64,000 nt of DNA. It comes from Bryobacter sp. GTDB lineage: Bacteria > Acidobacteriota > Terriglobia > Bryobacterales > Bryobacteraceae. The notes under the pieces were generated by a model. The model was not told the origin of the DNA. It saw nothing but the letters and a program-made list of their open reading frames with translations, and searched no databases. The stretch is from the NCBI GenBank assembly GCA_022843605.1, contig JALHNI010000017.1, positions 1 to 64,000 on the forward strand. The letters are read 5' to 3'. This document shows positions 26,082-35,778 of the stretch, in pieces. Both the position numbers and the translations under genes were made by a program. Positions within the stretch are counted from its first letter, which is position 1, and every line of letters starts with the position of its first letter.

Positions 26082-26927
26082 ATGCAGCAAAACCTCTGTG
26101 TCGAAGACGACGGCCTGCCGTGCCCGGAAGTTGGTTCTCATGCCGAGACGAAGTATCGCCTCCTCGCGCTATACGACGAGTTGTTTTCGACGGGGATGAA
26201 GAACAAGTGGGATCAACGGGTGTACATTGATCTCTACGCAGGTGCTGGTATCGCTCGCATTAAAGGGACGAAGAAAACGCTCAAGGGCTCGCCGCTCCTT
26301 GCCCTGACCGTAGCCGATCCGTTTGACAAATACATTTTCTGCGAGGACAGCGCGGAATTGCTCCACGCGCTAAAGGCTCGTGTAGCTAGGTTGTCACCCC
26401 AGGCTGCAGCCGCATACATACATGGGAGCTGTGATCTTCGCATTGAGGAAATCTGCGCAGAAATTCCAAAGCCATCGCCACAAAATAAAGTTCTAAATCT
26501 CTGCTTGGTGGACCCTTTTGATTTCGGAATCAAATTCGAAACCCTGCAGAGGCTGTCGACCTTCTATGTAGATTTTGTCGTTCTGCTGGCGATCGGAATG
26601 GATGCCAATCGCAACTACGATCACTACGTCGATGGAAATTCTTCGAAGATAGACGAGGCACTTGGGAATACCGACTGGAGAGAACGTTGGCAAGTTTCGG
26701 GTGTAAAGAAGAGTGACTTTCGGAGATTCTTGGCGACGGAGTTCGCACGGAGTATGGAATCTCTTGGATACATTCAGCGGCCACTCGACATCATGAAGTT
26801 GGTCCGGTCAACGGAGAAAAATTTGCCACTTTACTACCTCGCACTATTTTCTCGGCATACGACCGCTTTCAAGTTCTGGGACGAGGTACTCAAATACGGC
26901 GACAATCAAATGAGGTTGTTCATATAG
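26082..26927 (+). CDS. tcmP: Three-Cys-motif partner protein TcmP
   Basis: This 281-residue protein matches the TcmP pattern: an N-terminal HAETKYRLLALYDELF, a methyltransferase-like motif I (VYIDLYAGAGIARI), KGSPLLAL, and a later LVDPFDFGIKFETLQRL where class I methyltransferases carry their acidic catalytic loop. A SAM-dependent methyltransferase-like fold is my inference; the family function is not established to my knowledge. ATG 26082 is used; a GTG at 26022 extends the frame by 20 residues. The three-Cys gene starts 2 bp after its stop. Base composition is clearly more AT-rich than the flanking genes, which suggests horizontal transfer. Confidence 0.8.
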   Translation: MQQNLCVEDDGLPCPEVGSHAETKYRLLALYDELFSTGMKNKWDQRVYIDLYAGAGIARIKGTKKTLKGSPLLALTVADPFDKYIFCEDSAELLHALKARVARLSPQAAAAYIHGSCDLRIEEICAEIPKPSPQNKVLNLCLVDPFDFGIKFETLQRLSTFYVDFVVLLAIGMDANRNYDHYVDGNSSKIDEALGNTDWRERWQVSGVKKSDFRRFLATEFARSMESLGYIQRPLDIMKLVRSTEKNLPLYYLALFSRHTTAFKFWDEVLKYGDNQMRLFI

Positions 26928-26929
26928 AC

Positions 26930-27736
26930 ATGTCATTGCTGTCGAAAATTGAGTGGACTGATGCGACTTGGAATCCGGTGCGAGGTTGCACGAAGGTGAG
27001 TCCTGGTTGCAAGCACTGCTATGCGGAAAGATTCGCAGAACGATTTCGAGGCGTGCCCCGTCACCCGTTCGAGCAGGGCTTCGATCTTAAGCTGGTACCG
27101 AGCAAACTTGGCGAACCATTGCGTTGGAGTGAGCCCCGAATGATCTTCGTGAACTCCATGAGTGACTTGTTCCATGAAGCGGTCCCTGATGAATACATCT
27201 CAAGAGTGGCAAACACGATGCAATTGGCGAGATGGCACACCTATCAAGTCTTGACGAAACGCTCGAGACGCTTGCGAGAGATGCTCCAGGGACCGCTACG
27301 CGAAGTCGCGACGGAGACCCACATCTGGTGGGGCGTCTCCGTCGAGGATCGAAAGTATGGACTCCCGAGAATCGCCGATTTGCAAGCTGTGCCTGCCGCC
27401 GTCCGGTTTCTGTCTGTAGAGCCCCTTCTAGAGGATGTCGGGAAGCTTCCGCTTGAAGGTATCTCATGGGTTATCGTTGGCGGTGAAAGTGGGCCAGGGG
27501 CTAGGCCGATGAAGGAGGACTGGGTACTCTCGCTTCGCGAGCAATGTGAGGCTGCTAGAGTCGCCTTCTTCTTTAAGCAATGGGGTGGAGTACGGAAGAA
27601 ATTGGCGGGCAGGAAGCTGCGTGGCAGGACCTATGATGAACTACCCAAGCGTGTCGAGAACCCTACGCTGCCCACACTCCTTCGATTGCAGCATGCGCTC
27701 AACGTAGAGCGTGGTGAACTGGTCCAGCTGAAGTAG
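26930..27736 (+). CDS. Three-Cys-motif protein, phage Gp37/Gp68 (DUF5131) family
   Basis: The 268-residue protein opens with IEWTDATWNPVRGC and then the three-cysteine cluster C-x6-C-x2-C (GCTKVSPGCKHC), the defining motif of this family, which looks like a radical-SAM-type [4Fe-4S] site. Later blocks are FVNSMSDLFHEAVP, YQVLTKRS, FLSVEPLLEDVG, VIVGGESGPGARP and FFFKQWGG. These families are known to occur as adjacent genes and to be carried by phages and mobile DNA. The 2-bp gap after tcmP implies coupled translation. The reaction and target are unknown. Confidence 0.85.
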   Translation: MSLLSKIEWTDATWNPVRGCTKVSPGCKHCYAERFAERFRGVPRHPFEQGFDLKLVPSKLGEPLRWSEPRMIFVNSMSDLFHEAVPDEYISRVANTMQLARWHTYQVLTKRSRRLREMLQGPLREVATETHIWWGVSVEDRKYGLPRIADLQAVPAAVRFLSVEPLLEDVGKLPLEGISWVIVGGESGPGARPMKEDWVLSLREQCEAARVAFFFKQWGGVRKKLAGRKLRGRTYDELPKRVENPTLPTLLRLQHALNVERGELVQLK

Positions 27737-27843
27737 CTTCCGACGCGACGGCGCCGGCGAGATGTCCTTCCGCGCAGGTGCTGCCGGCGTGGGAGATTCT
27801 TGGTTGGGTGGTTTCGTTGACAGTTACCTGGATGGGCCGCGGA

Positions 27844-28437
27844 CTACTGCGTGAGACCGGAGAAGTCGCAGGGGTGGTGAGGGGCGAGTAGGGGGGCGAT
27901 GGCCTCGTGGGCGGCGTACACAGTGACGGAGCCATAGTGGCCGTGGGTGGGTTCGCGGTGGTCGATGATACGGCGGTTAGCGAGGTCGAGAACCCAGTAG
28001 TCAGCGATGGCGGCGCGAGCGTACAGGCGGGCTTTGGTGGTGAGGTCGAAGCGAAGGGTAGAGTCGGAGACTTCGATGAGCCAGGCGACTTCGGCCGGCG
28101 TGGGTCCGCGTTGGGAGAAGTCAGCGGCGGTGTTGGTGACAATGGCGTCGGGTTCGGGTTCGCTCGTGGGATTGTCGGCGGGCGCGACGTCGATCGGGAG
28201 TTGGCAGCGGACCTGCCGGCCGAAGAGTTGCACCAGGATAACAGTGAGGTTGCTGATGGCGAATGCGTGCGGGGGATTCTGGCCCAGCTTGTTGATCAAT
28301 TCCCCTTCGACCAACTCATAGCGCTGACCTTCGAAAACTCCGTTCTCCAGGAGGATCTGACACTCACGGCGGGTCCACTGCTTGTGCCGGGGGGGCGGTT
28401 CAAGCGGCACAGTCTCGAGTTGGAGAGCTACGGGCAC
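27844..28437 (-). CDS. Uma2-family (DUF820) putative restriction-endonuclease-fold protein
   Basis: This 197-residue protein has the PD-(D/E)xK-type pattern of the family: RYELVEGELINKLG near the N-terminus (Glu), EPEPDAIVT (Asp), WLIEVSDSTLRFDLTTKARLY (Glu-x-Ser and Lys) and IADYWVLDLANRRI. Many copies occur in cyanobacteria and other multicellular-like bacteria, mostly of unknown role. It converges on the three-Cys gene and sits at the edge of the AT-rich pair, but its own composition resembles the host chromosome. Confidence 0.82.
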   Translation of the reverse strand: MPVALQLETVPLEPPPRHKQWTRRECQILLENGVFEGQRYELVEGELINKLGQNPPHAFAISNLTVILVQLFGRQVRCQLPIDVAPADNPTSEPEPDAIVTNTAADFSQRGPTPAEVAWLIEVSDSTLRFDLTTKARLYARAAIADYWVLDLANRRIIDHREPTHGHYGSVTVYAAHEAIAPLLAPHHPCDFSGLTQ

Positions 28438-28504
28438 GCTGTTTCCTCAAGTATAGCGGCAGGCTGGGTTGGACCGGAGATCGGGGAAGCTGGTAGGGAG
28501 GCGG

Positions 28505-29338
28505 ATGGGGTTTGGCGCGGTGAATGAGTATGTGACGGTTTTTGAGATCGGAAACCCGAATTGGCCGTTGCGGCTCTTGGGGCTGCTGCCGTTGGCGGCG
28601 GGGGTGATGCTGTTTCCGCGACGGTCGCCGCTGGCGATTGCGCTGCTGATCGTCGGGTGGTCGGCGACGCTGACGGGTGGGGGTGTGCTCCTTTCGGAAT
28701 GGCTGGCGCTGGACGCTTACCGCCATGGGCGGTACGACATTGTGGAAGGCGTCGTCTAAGACTTTCGGACGGGGTTGGAAGAGTGCTTCACGGTGCGCGG
28801 CAAACGCTTCTGTTATGGATCCGGAATGTACCACGTGGGGCCTGGCTTTCATCGGACGCAAGCGACAGGCGGGCCGGTCGGGCCGGGGAAAATGGTTCGG
28901 CTGACACATCGCCAGTCGACAATCTTGAAGCTCGATATGGCTACTGGCGGATCGCCAGTGCCGAAGGCGCCCAATGTGCTCGCGACGGGGTCCTTCGAGA
29001 TAACGCCATTTTTGCTGGTGGTTTTTGGATGGGTGCTTTGGTGGAATCTGGCTTGGCAGCGGGCGATGCGCGGCTGGTATACGCCTCCCTATAGCGAGGC
29101 GGCCAAAAGCTGGGCGCGGATCTGGTTCGGCAGTCAGTTGGCTGGCGCGACGGTGGCGCTCGTGTGCCAACTGATCGCGCAGCCGGTGATGCGCGACAAT
29201 GCGCTACCAGTGGTCGCGGTTGCTGCCGTGTTCGGAGTCGTCTTGGCAGGGATGCAGGCTGGAGTACTTCTCTCGGTGGAACGGCAGGATCGCGAGGCCC
29301 TCGCGGCCGGGCGACGCCCCCGTGGCTTCTGGGGGTAG
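28505..29338 (+). pseudogene. Membrane protein gene interrupted by an in-frame TAA
   Basis: Two open stretches in the same frame (28505-28756 and 28760-29338) are separated only by TAA at 28757-28759. The reading continues coherently across it: the first part ends DIVEGVV, and directly after the stop comes DFRTGLEECFTVRGKRFCYG. The joined product would be ~277 residues with two N-terminal membrane helices, a soluble loop, then three more (TPFLLVVFGWVLWWNLAW and two following). The second part alone has no good start (TTG 28775). This is either a nonsense mutation or a sequencing error. The function is unknown. Confidence 0.65.
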
Positions 29339-29414
29339 GATTGGGCGAGTGTTCGGGAAAACGATCGGGCAGTCCAGTGACTAGGCTCGCGAGGGGCGAG
29401 TCGAGCAGGTTGAG

Positions 29415-29443
29415 AAAAACGGGACCGGTCGGGAGACCGGTCC
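29415..29443 (-). terminator. Intrinsic terminator of the second receptor gene
   Basis: On the minus strand a perfect 9-bp stem (GGACCGGTC / GACCGGTCC, 4-nt loop) is followed 2 nt later by TTTTT. It lies 38 bp beyond the receptor stop at 29481. Confidence 0.8.
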
Positions 29444-29480
29444 GACGGATGCGGCGAGCCGTTGAACCCAGTGGATTCGT

Positions 29481-32400
29481 CTAAAAAACGACCCGGGCTT
29501 GGACCTGGTACATGCGATTGAGCGACGACGTCTGGCTGACCACGCGGCCGAAGTTGGTCGAGGTGACGCTCAAATCCGGGGCGTTCATTTGGGAACGGTT
29601 GGTGAGGTTGATGGCATCGCCGCGCAGTTGGAACCGAACCCGCTCCGCGAACTTGAACTCGCGCACAACGTTGACGTTCCATTGGTTCAGACCGTCCGCG
29701 CGGAGTCCGTTGAGGAAGCGAGGGAAGACGCGAGTTTGGAACCCGGCGGGCTGGTTGTTCGCGACCCGCTCGAAAGGCAGGCTCGTATTGAACCATTGGT
29801 TCAAAGTCTTGTCTCCACCCAAGGAGGCATCTTCCTCAAAGTTATTGATGTCGCCCTTATAGAAGATGTTGCCCCAGGCCAGTTGCGGACCATTCTGGAA
29901 TTCGTAAGTCGCGGCCAATTGCCAGCCGCCTAACAGATGATTGGCAATCCCCTGTTGGAAGTAAGCGCGGCCCTTGCCGAACGGGAGTTCGTAGATTCCC
30001 GTCACGGTCAAGCGGTGCGGGCGCGCTGTGTCGCTCGGCCACCAGACGGTGGGGGCCTGGTTGAATTCATTCTCGAGGATGTCGAAGCGGGTTTGGGTGG
30101 TCATGCCATAAGCGGCATTGAGGTTGAAGCCCTTGGAGAAGCGACGCTGAAAGTTAACTTCGAGAGAGTGGGTGCGTGCCTGGCCAGTGGGAATGGCGTT
30201 GTTGTTAAGGCCATTCATGTGCGGAAACTGGCGGAGTAACTGGTTCTTGGGAATGGTCGGGCTGGTGAACCGGCCCAGCGTCGAAAGGTGCTGGTAGACA
30301 GTCGGGTTCGAAGTCCGCAGGGACTCGAAATTACTAATGTGGAACGGATTCGGCACATTGCGATTCAGTTCGTTAGCGAGTGCGTTATTGCGCGTGTTGG
30401 TGTTGTTCCAGTAGTTCTCCGGCAGAAAATCCTCTCGAGTGGTGACGCCGACGCGCTGGCCGAGTTGGCCCCAGTAGGCCACTTCAATCATCATGTTGCT
30501 CGAGATTTCGCGCTGAAGGCCCACACGCCAGCGCTGCACGCGCGGGTGTTGCCGATTGAAGTCGGTGTAAGTAAAGCCCTGGCCGGTGCGGGCCATGGCG
30601 CCCAGTCCATCGCGCAACGGTTCGTCGAAACGCGTTCCATTGGCTCGCACTGGAAACGGGTCACTCAGCGGTGAGATACCGGCTCCCGGATTTCCGGCGT
30701 TCCAAGTGGTGCCGAAGTCGTTGGTGAGGTTGGTGACCGTGGCGCGAGCGAAACCATACTGGTCCGCGCCTTGATTCATTACATTCAGGGTGTCGTAGTA
30801 AGTGCCGAAGCCTCCGCGGATGACGGTCTTCTGGTTGAGCTGCCAAGCGGCCGAAAGGCGAGGCAACCACATGAGTTCGCTGCGCCACAGGTGCCGCGAC
30901 GCTCCATTAACGCCCGCATAAACGTTGCCGCCTCTGACGATGAATTGGCTGGCGGGCAGTTCAGGAAGCGGATTGCGCGCATAGGCCGCCTGAGCCGCGG
31001 CAGTAATCGGAAGCTCCAGGTTCGAGTCGAAGTAAGTCAGCGCGCGGTTATAACGTTCGGTGGGTCCCTTCTCATACTCCATTCGCAAACCCAGCGTCAC
31101 CGTCAGGTTCCGCGTGACGCGCCAGGTGTCCTGGCCATACCAGGCATAATACGGGCTCATCAGGGCGAAGTTATCGTTGGTATCGACGGCGACGGCGGTC
31201 GGAATGCCGAGCATGAAGCTCGCCCAACCGAGCCCCAGGCCGGCGGCGGGAACGAAGCCGTCTTCATCCTTACGAACGTAGTTATTGCCAAAGCTAAAGG
31301 TACCCGAGGTGAAGCCGCCGTTCTGCAGTTGGGTGCGGAAATGCTGCCGGAAATCGATGCCGCCGCGGAAGGTATGGCCGCCGCGAATATGCGTGGCATT
31401 GAACTTGAAAGCCTGTTGACGGCCTTTCGTGCCCGGGTCCACCGTCACGCCCATAAACATGTCGCCATTCCAGTGCGTCATGCCGGGAAAGAGAATCCGC
31501 GGCATCACACAACTTGCGGCGCACTTGGCATCCATGTAAGCCGGAAGACCTACATCGCTCGGCTTATACTTCCGGGTACCCAGACGCTGATTTTGCAGGA
31601 GGAACCAGTTCGTGTCGGCGGAAATATTCAGGATCGTGGAGGGACTCATCGCGTAAGTCCAGTCGGCCGCGCCGCTGGCGGCAGGCCGCTTCTCGTCCCA
31701 ATTCATCAACCCAGGCTCCGTTTCATAGGTGTAGTCCTGGGCGCCTTCCAGGAAGTCGCTCTTGAACCAGCGGAAGAAGAAGCGGTGCTTCTGCGTGGCC
31801 TGATAGTCGATGCGATTGTTCCAGGAGCGGTAGTCCACGTTATTGGGCATACCGGTGGCGAGGTAGTTGTTCACCGGGTCCCGGCCGGTGGTGTCGACGT
31901 TCGGCAAGGGCATCCGCTTGGAGTAAAAGTCGTACATCGGATTCTGGATGCGGTTCCGCGGAATGATGTTGCCCGGGAACGGAGTGCGGATCCAGTGGCC
32001 AGGGCGGGCCGGATCGGGACGTGTCGAGACGGGATCGTATACCTGATAACGCACCGGGTCCACCCGCAGCAGGTCGGAGAAATCGCCGTTCCGCATCGCC
32101 ACAGTGGGCACCGTGTAGTTGATCTCGCTGGGCCGCGCCGATTGGCGATTCTTCAATTCGGAAAAGCCCAGGAAGAAAAAGAGCTTGTTGCGCCCGTCAA
32201 CGATCTTGGGGATAAAGATCGGTCCGCCGATCGTCGCCTGGTAGTTCAGCGTCCTTCCCGAATTCAGCATGGGAGAGTCGGCCAAGCGGTCGGCGGCGGC
32301 GGTATTACCCGCGGTGTTCAGCGCGGACACCTGCGCCCAGCGAGCCTGTTTGACAAAGAAAGACGCCGCGTTCCAACGTTGGTTGATGAACTGCAGCGTG

Positions 32401-33146
32401 CTGGTGCCGTGAAACTGATTGGCGCCGGACTTAGTGGACATAGAGATGCCAAGGCCGGTGGCGTGCCCAAACGAGGCATCGAAATTCGAGGTCTCAATCT
32501 TAAACTCGTCGATCACGTCGGGGCTCGGCATCACCGAAGCGCGGCGATCCGTACCGTTAGTGGAAGCGCCGTCAACCGACCATTCATTGCCGCCCACATT
32601 GCCGGGCGAATTGTAGGCGGACCCGCCGCCGATTTGGCCCTGGACGAGGAATTGCGTCGTGCCGGGCACTTGCACGCCGGGTGACATGCGCGCCAACGCC
32701 ATCACGTTGTTGCCGATCACCGGGAGGTCCATGATCTCGCGGTTCGTCATACTTCGTCCCGTGCTCACCGAACTGGTATCGAGCATCGGGGCCTCGGCGG
32801 AAATCGTCACGGACTCCGTCGTCCCACCCACCTCGAGTTGCACGTTGATCCGCAGTTGGTCACCCAAGCCCAGGGTGATTCGCGACTGCACCGCCTTCTT
32901 AAAACCCGTGGACTCGACACTAACGGAATAGATCCCAGGCAGCAGCAGCGGCGCCTCGTAGTAGCCACTCGGATTGGTGGTCAACTTGGTGACAGTGGAC
33001 GTGCCGGTGTTGGTAACCGTCACGCTGGCGCCCGCCACGCTGGCGCCCTGTGGGTCAGTAACCGAACCCGAGATAATGCCGCGGGTATCCTGCGCGAGCA
33101 GCATTGCCGGCACGAAGGCCAGGACGAACAAGGTCTTATAACTCAT
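29481..33146 (-). CDS. Oar-like TonB-dependent receptor, second copy
   Basis: The protein is 1221 residues. A signal peptide (LFVLAFVPAMLLA) is followed by a carboxypeptidase-regulatory-like domain (GSVTDPQGASVAGASVTV, SGYYEAPLLLPGIYSVSVES), a plug-like region (MDLPVIGNNVMALARMSPGV) and a large barrel ending VQARVVF with a terminal Phe. It is only distantly similar to the receptor at 13.8-17.1 kb, so this is not a recent duplication. It stands alone with its own terminator. The ligand is unknown; large polymer or glycan uptake is the usual suggestion for the family. Confidence 0.87.
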   Translation of the reverse strand: MSYKTLFVLAFVPAMLLAQDTRGIISGSVTDPQGASVAGASVTVTNTGTSTVTKLTTNPSGYYEAPLLLPGIYSVSVESTGFKKAVQSRITLGLGDQLRINVQLEVGGTTESVTISAEAPMLDTSSVSTGRSMTNREIMDLPVIGNNVMALARMSPGVQVPGTTQFLVQGQIGGGSAYNSPGNVGGNEWSVDGASTNGTDRRASVMPSPDVIDEFKIETSNFDASFGHATGLGISMSTKSGANQFHGTSTLQFINQRWNAASFFVKQARWAQVSALNTAGNTAAADRLADSPMLNSGRTLNYQATIGGPIFIPKIVDGRNKLFFFLGFSELKNRQSARPSEINYTVPTVAMRNGDFSDLLRVDPVRYQVYDPVSTRPDPARPGHWIRTPFPGNIIPRNRIQNPMYDFYSKRMPLPNVDTTGRDPVNNYLATGMPNNVDYRSWNNRIDYQATQKHRFFFRWFKSDFLEGAQDYTYETEPGLMNWDEKRPAASGAADWTYAMSPSTILNISADTNWFLLQNQRLGTRKYKPSDVGLPAYMDAKCAASCVMPRILFPGMTHWNGDMFMGVTVDPGTKGRQQAFKFNATHIRGGHTFRGGIDFRQHFRTQLQNGGFTSGTFSFGNNYVRKDEDGFVPAAGLGLGWASFMLGIPTAVAVDTNDNFALMSPYYAWYGQDTWRVTRNLTVTLGLRMEYEKGPTERYNRALTYFDSNLELPITAAAQAAYARNPLPELPASQFIVRGGNVYAGVNGASRHLWRSELMWLPRLSAAWQLNQKTVIRGGFGTYYDTLNVMNQGADQYGFARATVTNLTNDFGTTWNAGNPGAGISPLSDPFPVRANGTRFDEPLRDGLGAMARTGQGFTYTDFNRQHPRVQRWRVGLQREISSNMMIEVAYWGQLGQRVGVTTREDFLPENYWNNTNTRNNALANELNRNVPNPFHISNFESLRTSNPTVYQHLSTLGRFTSPTIPKNQLLRQFPHMNGLNNNAIPTGQARTHSLEVNFQRRFSKGFNLNAAYGMTTQTRFDILENEFNQAPTVWWPSDTARPHRLTVTGIYELPFGKGRAYFQQGIANHLLGGWQLAATYEFQNGPQLAWGNIFYKGDINNFEEDASLGGDKTLNQWFNTSLPFERVANNQPAGFQTRVFPRFLNGLRADGLNQWNVNVVREFKFAERVRFQLRGDAINLTNRSQMNAPDLSVTSTNFGRVVSQTSSLNRMYQVQARVVF

Positions 33147-33282
33147 CTAAACTCCTGGACGAAATTCTGTCCACACGAAACTTCAGCGGCTGTCAATCTA
33201 TCACAGCTGGTTTGGTGAGTACACAGAAATGGTCCAAGAGCCCATAGCAAGGCGAACGCCGTGCGACAGCTTGCTCAAGAAA

Positions 33283-34998
33283 CTAGCCGCTCGCCCGCGT
33301 CAACGCCGCCGTCCGCAATGCCGACAGCGTCGTCCGCGGATTGCTCACGTCCGTATCCAACCGTAAATGAATCAGCGTCGGACCCTCCGCCGCCAACGCC
33401 GCGGCAAACGCCGGCTCAAATTCCGCCGTCGATTCAACCCGCGCCGCATTCCAGCCATACGCCCGCGCCAGCGCCGCAAAATCCGGATTCGCCACCAGGT
33501 CGCTCCCGCTCACCCGCGCCGGATACTCGCGCTCTTGGTGCATCCGGATCGTCCCCCAGGTCCCGTTATCCACCACGATGCTGATTAACTTGCCGCCGCT
33601 CCGGCCCGCCCCGTGCGCCTGCGCCGTCGCCAACTCCTGCCCCGTCATCTGAAAATCCCCATCCCCCGCGACATTCACCACCGTCCGCTCCGGATACAGC
33701 AGCGACGCCGACACCGCCGCCGGCACTCCATACCCCATCGCCCCCGAAGTCGGCGCCAACTGCGTCCGCCCGTAGTGCTGCAGTCCGTAGTAGCGCGTGT
33801 AACGATGCAGCCACGCGCTAAAGTTGCCCGCGCCATTCGTATACACCGTATCCGCCGGAGCCAACCGCTGAACCGTCTTCATCACCTGCGCCATGTCGAG
33901 CGGCGTCACGAGAGGCGCCACATGGTTGGCCTCATAATCCGCGTGCGCCGCCGCCGTCCACTCGCTCCAGCCGATTCGCTCCGGCGGCTCCACCGTCGCG
34001 AGCGCCGCACCCGCCAAGCTCAACGAACACTGCACCAACAAGTCCGCGTCATACACCCGGCCCAACTCCTCCGCGCCCGCATGCAAATGAATCAGCTTCT
34101 GCGCCGGCCGCGGCACCGCCAAGTGCTTGTACCCGCCCGTCGTCATCTCGCCCAGCCGCACCCCGATCGCCAACACCAGATCGGCCTCCCGCACCCGCGC
34201 CGCCAGCTTCGGATTGATCCCAATCCCCACATCGCCGCAATACAGCGCATGACGATTGTCGAACGTATCCTGAAACCGGAAGCCGCAGCCCACCGGCAAC
34301 TGCCATGCCTCCGCAAACGCCTGCAGCGCCCGCACACTCTCCGCCGTCCACCCTGACCCGCCCACAATCGCCAGCGGCCGCTCCGCCTCCAGCAGCATCG
34401 CCCGCAATTCGCCCAACACCGCCGGCGACGGCCACGCCTCCGCCGGCCGGATCCGCCCCACCACCTCCGCCGTCGTCGCCGTCGTCAGCATATCCTCCGG
34501 CAGCACCAGCACCACCGGACCCGGCCTCCCCTGCATCGCCGTATGAAACGCCCGCGCCACATACTCCGGCAACCGATGCGCGTCCTGCACCTCCGCCACC
34601 CACTTCGCCATCCCCAACGTCCCCGGCCCGAACACCTGCCGGTAGTCCAACTCCTGAAACGCCTCCCGATCCCGCTGCTCCTTCGACACCTGCCCCACAA
34701 ACAGCACCATCGGCGTCGAATCCTGAAACGCCGTATGCAGCCCGATCGACGCGTTCGTCGCCCCCGGCCCCCGCGTCACGAAACACACCCCCGGCCACCC
34801 GCTCAGCTTGCCCTGCGCCTCCGCCATAAACGACGCCCCGCCCTCATGCCGGCAAGCAATAAACCGAATCTTCTCCCGATGCTCATGGAAGCCATCCAGC
34901 ACCGCCAAGTAGCTCTCCCCCGGCACCCCGAACGCCGTATCGATCCCCTGCGCGATCAGCGCTTCCACTAAAACGTGCCCCGCCAACCGTGCCTTCAT
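33283..34998 (-). CDS. Thiamine-diphosphate-dependent enzyme, acetolactate-synthase-like
   Basis: The 571-residue protein has all three domains of the ThDP decarboxylase/ligase family. The N-terminal Pyr domain carries the catalytic Glu in RHEGGASFMAEA and FVTRGPGATNA. A central domain follows. The C-terminal PP domain has GDGDFQMTGQE followed ~25 residues later by VVDNGTWG, the Mg-ThDP motif. It is close in layout to IlvB, but no small subunit or ilv genes are adjacent, so a catabolic or benzaldehyde-lyase/oxalyl-CoA-type reaction is as likely as acetolactate synthesis. Confidence 0.82.
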   Translation of the reverse strand: MKARLAGHVLVEALIAQGIDTAFGVPGESYLAVLDGFHEHREKIRFIACRHEGGASFMAEAQGKLSGWPGVCFVTRGPGATNASIGLHTAFQDSTPMVLFVGQVSKEQRDREAFQELDYRQVFGPGTLGMAKWVAEVQDAHRLPEYVARAFHTAMQGRPGPVVLVLPEDMLTTATTAEVVGRIRPAEAWPSPAVLGELRAMLLEAERPLAIVGGSGWTAESVRALQAFAEAWQLPVGCGFRFQDTFDNRHALYCGDVGIGINPKLAARVREADLVLAIGVRLGEMTTGGYKHLAVPRPAQKLIHLHAGAEELGRVYDADLLVQCSLSLAGAALATVEPPERIGWSEWTAAAHADYEANHVAPLVTPLDMAQVMKTVQRLAPADTVYTNGAGNFSAWLHRYTRYYGLQHYGRTQLAPTSGAMGYGVPAAVSASLLYPERTVVNVAGDGDFQMTGQELATAQAHGAGRSGGKLISIVVDNGTWGTIRMHQEREYPARVSGSDLVANPDFAALARAYGWNAARVESTAEFEPAFAAALAAEGPTLIHLRLDTDVSNPRTTLSALRTAALTRASG

Positions 34999-35076
34999 GC
35001 CTTCTCCCGAATTCGCATGGGACGAGTTTACGCGATAATCCGCATTCCCAACCTATCGTAAAATGAAGGCGCATTA

Positions 35077-35697
35077 ATGCTTTCCGCCCTGCCATTTTGG
35101 CGCTCCCGCGGTCTCCGTCTCGCGTTCCTCTTCGCCGCCCTCAGCGCCGGACTGCTGCATGCTGCCGCGCCTTGCGGTCCAGGTCTAAACGGTTCCCGCA
35201 CGCTCTGGGCCGCTGCCGACTTCGACGGCGACCACTCCCTGGACCTCGTTCGTCTCCGCCTCTCCCGTACCCTCACCCAACCCGCCCCCGGTCTGGTCTG
35301 CCCCTCCGCCCTTCCTTCGGTCCTCGGAGCCTTCCCCCGCCACGGACTCGTCCTCAGTGCCAGCGACGTCGACTCCGACCTCGATCAGGACCTCGTCCTT
35401 CGAGACTCCTGGGCCGGCAAACCCGTCCAGGTCTGGCTCAATGACGGAACCGGACAGTTCTCCCCCGCCGACATCGCGCTCTTTGCCTGGGCCGGACATC
35501 CGCCCCCCAGCATCGAAACGGTTCCCTCGTCCCCCCTCACCTTCGAAGTCTCATCGTCCGCCAGCCCGTGCCTTCCCACTCCTGGCGCGGCACATCTCGA
35601 CGAGCCTGAATCCGCATGGCGCTGCTCCCCAACGCCCGTCCCGCCTTCCCCCTGGCGGTCCAACGCTTGCGGCCGCGCCCCTCCCTCCTCCTGCTGA
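35077..35697 (+). CDS. Secreted FG-GAP/VCBS-like repeat protein
   Basis: This 206-residue protein has a signal peptide (LRLAFLFAALSAGLLHAAA) and calcium-loop-like repeats: AAADFDGDHSLDLVRL and ASDVDSDLDQDLVLRD, followed by VWLNDGTGQFSPAD. These match the DxDxDxxxD loops of integrin-like FG-GAP propellers. The C-terminal third is Pro/Ser-rich and may be disordered. A -10-like TAAAAT lies 12 nt before the ATG. The next gene begins 81 bp downstream on the same strand. Confidence 0.62.
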   Translation: MLSALPFWRSRGLRLAFLFAALSAGLLHAAAPCGPGLNGSRTLWAAADFDGDHSLDLVRLRLSRTLTQPAPGLVCPSALPSVLGAFPRHGLVLSASDVDSDLDQDLVLRDSWAGKPVQVWLNDGTGQFSPADIALFAWAGHPPPSIETVPSSPLTFEVSSSASPCLPTPGAAHLDEPESAWRCSPTPVPPSPWRSNACGRAPPSSC

Positions 35698-35778
35698 ACG
35701 CCCATCCCCTCCAGCGTCGCGGTCCGCAGCAATTCGCGGCTCCGCGCGCCTTCATTCGCAAATTCACAGGAGATTCCG

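Noticed and set aside
30771-32684. 637-codon plus-strand ORF opposite the second receptor
   Set aside because: Antisense shadow of a clear TonB-dependent receptor, favoured by high GC; no recognisable protein features.
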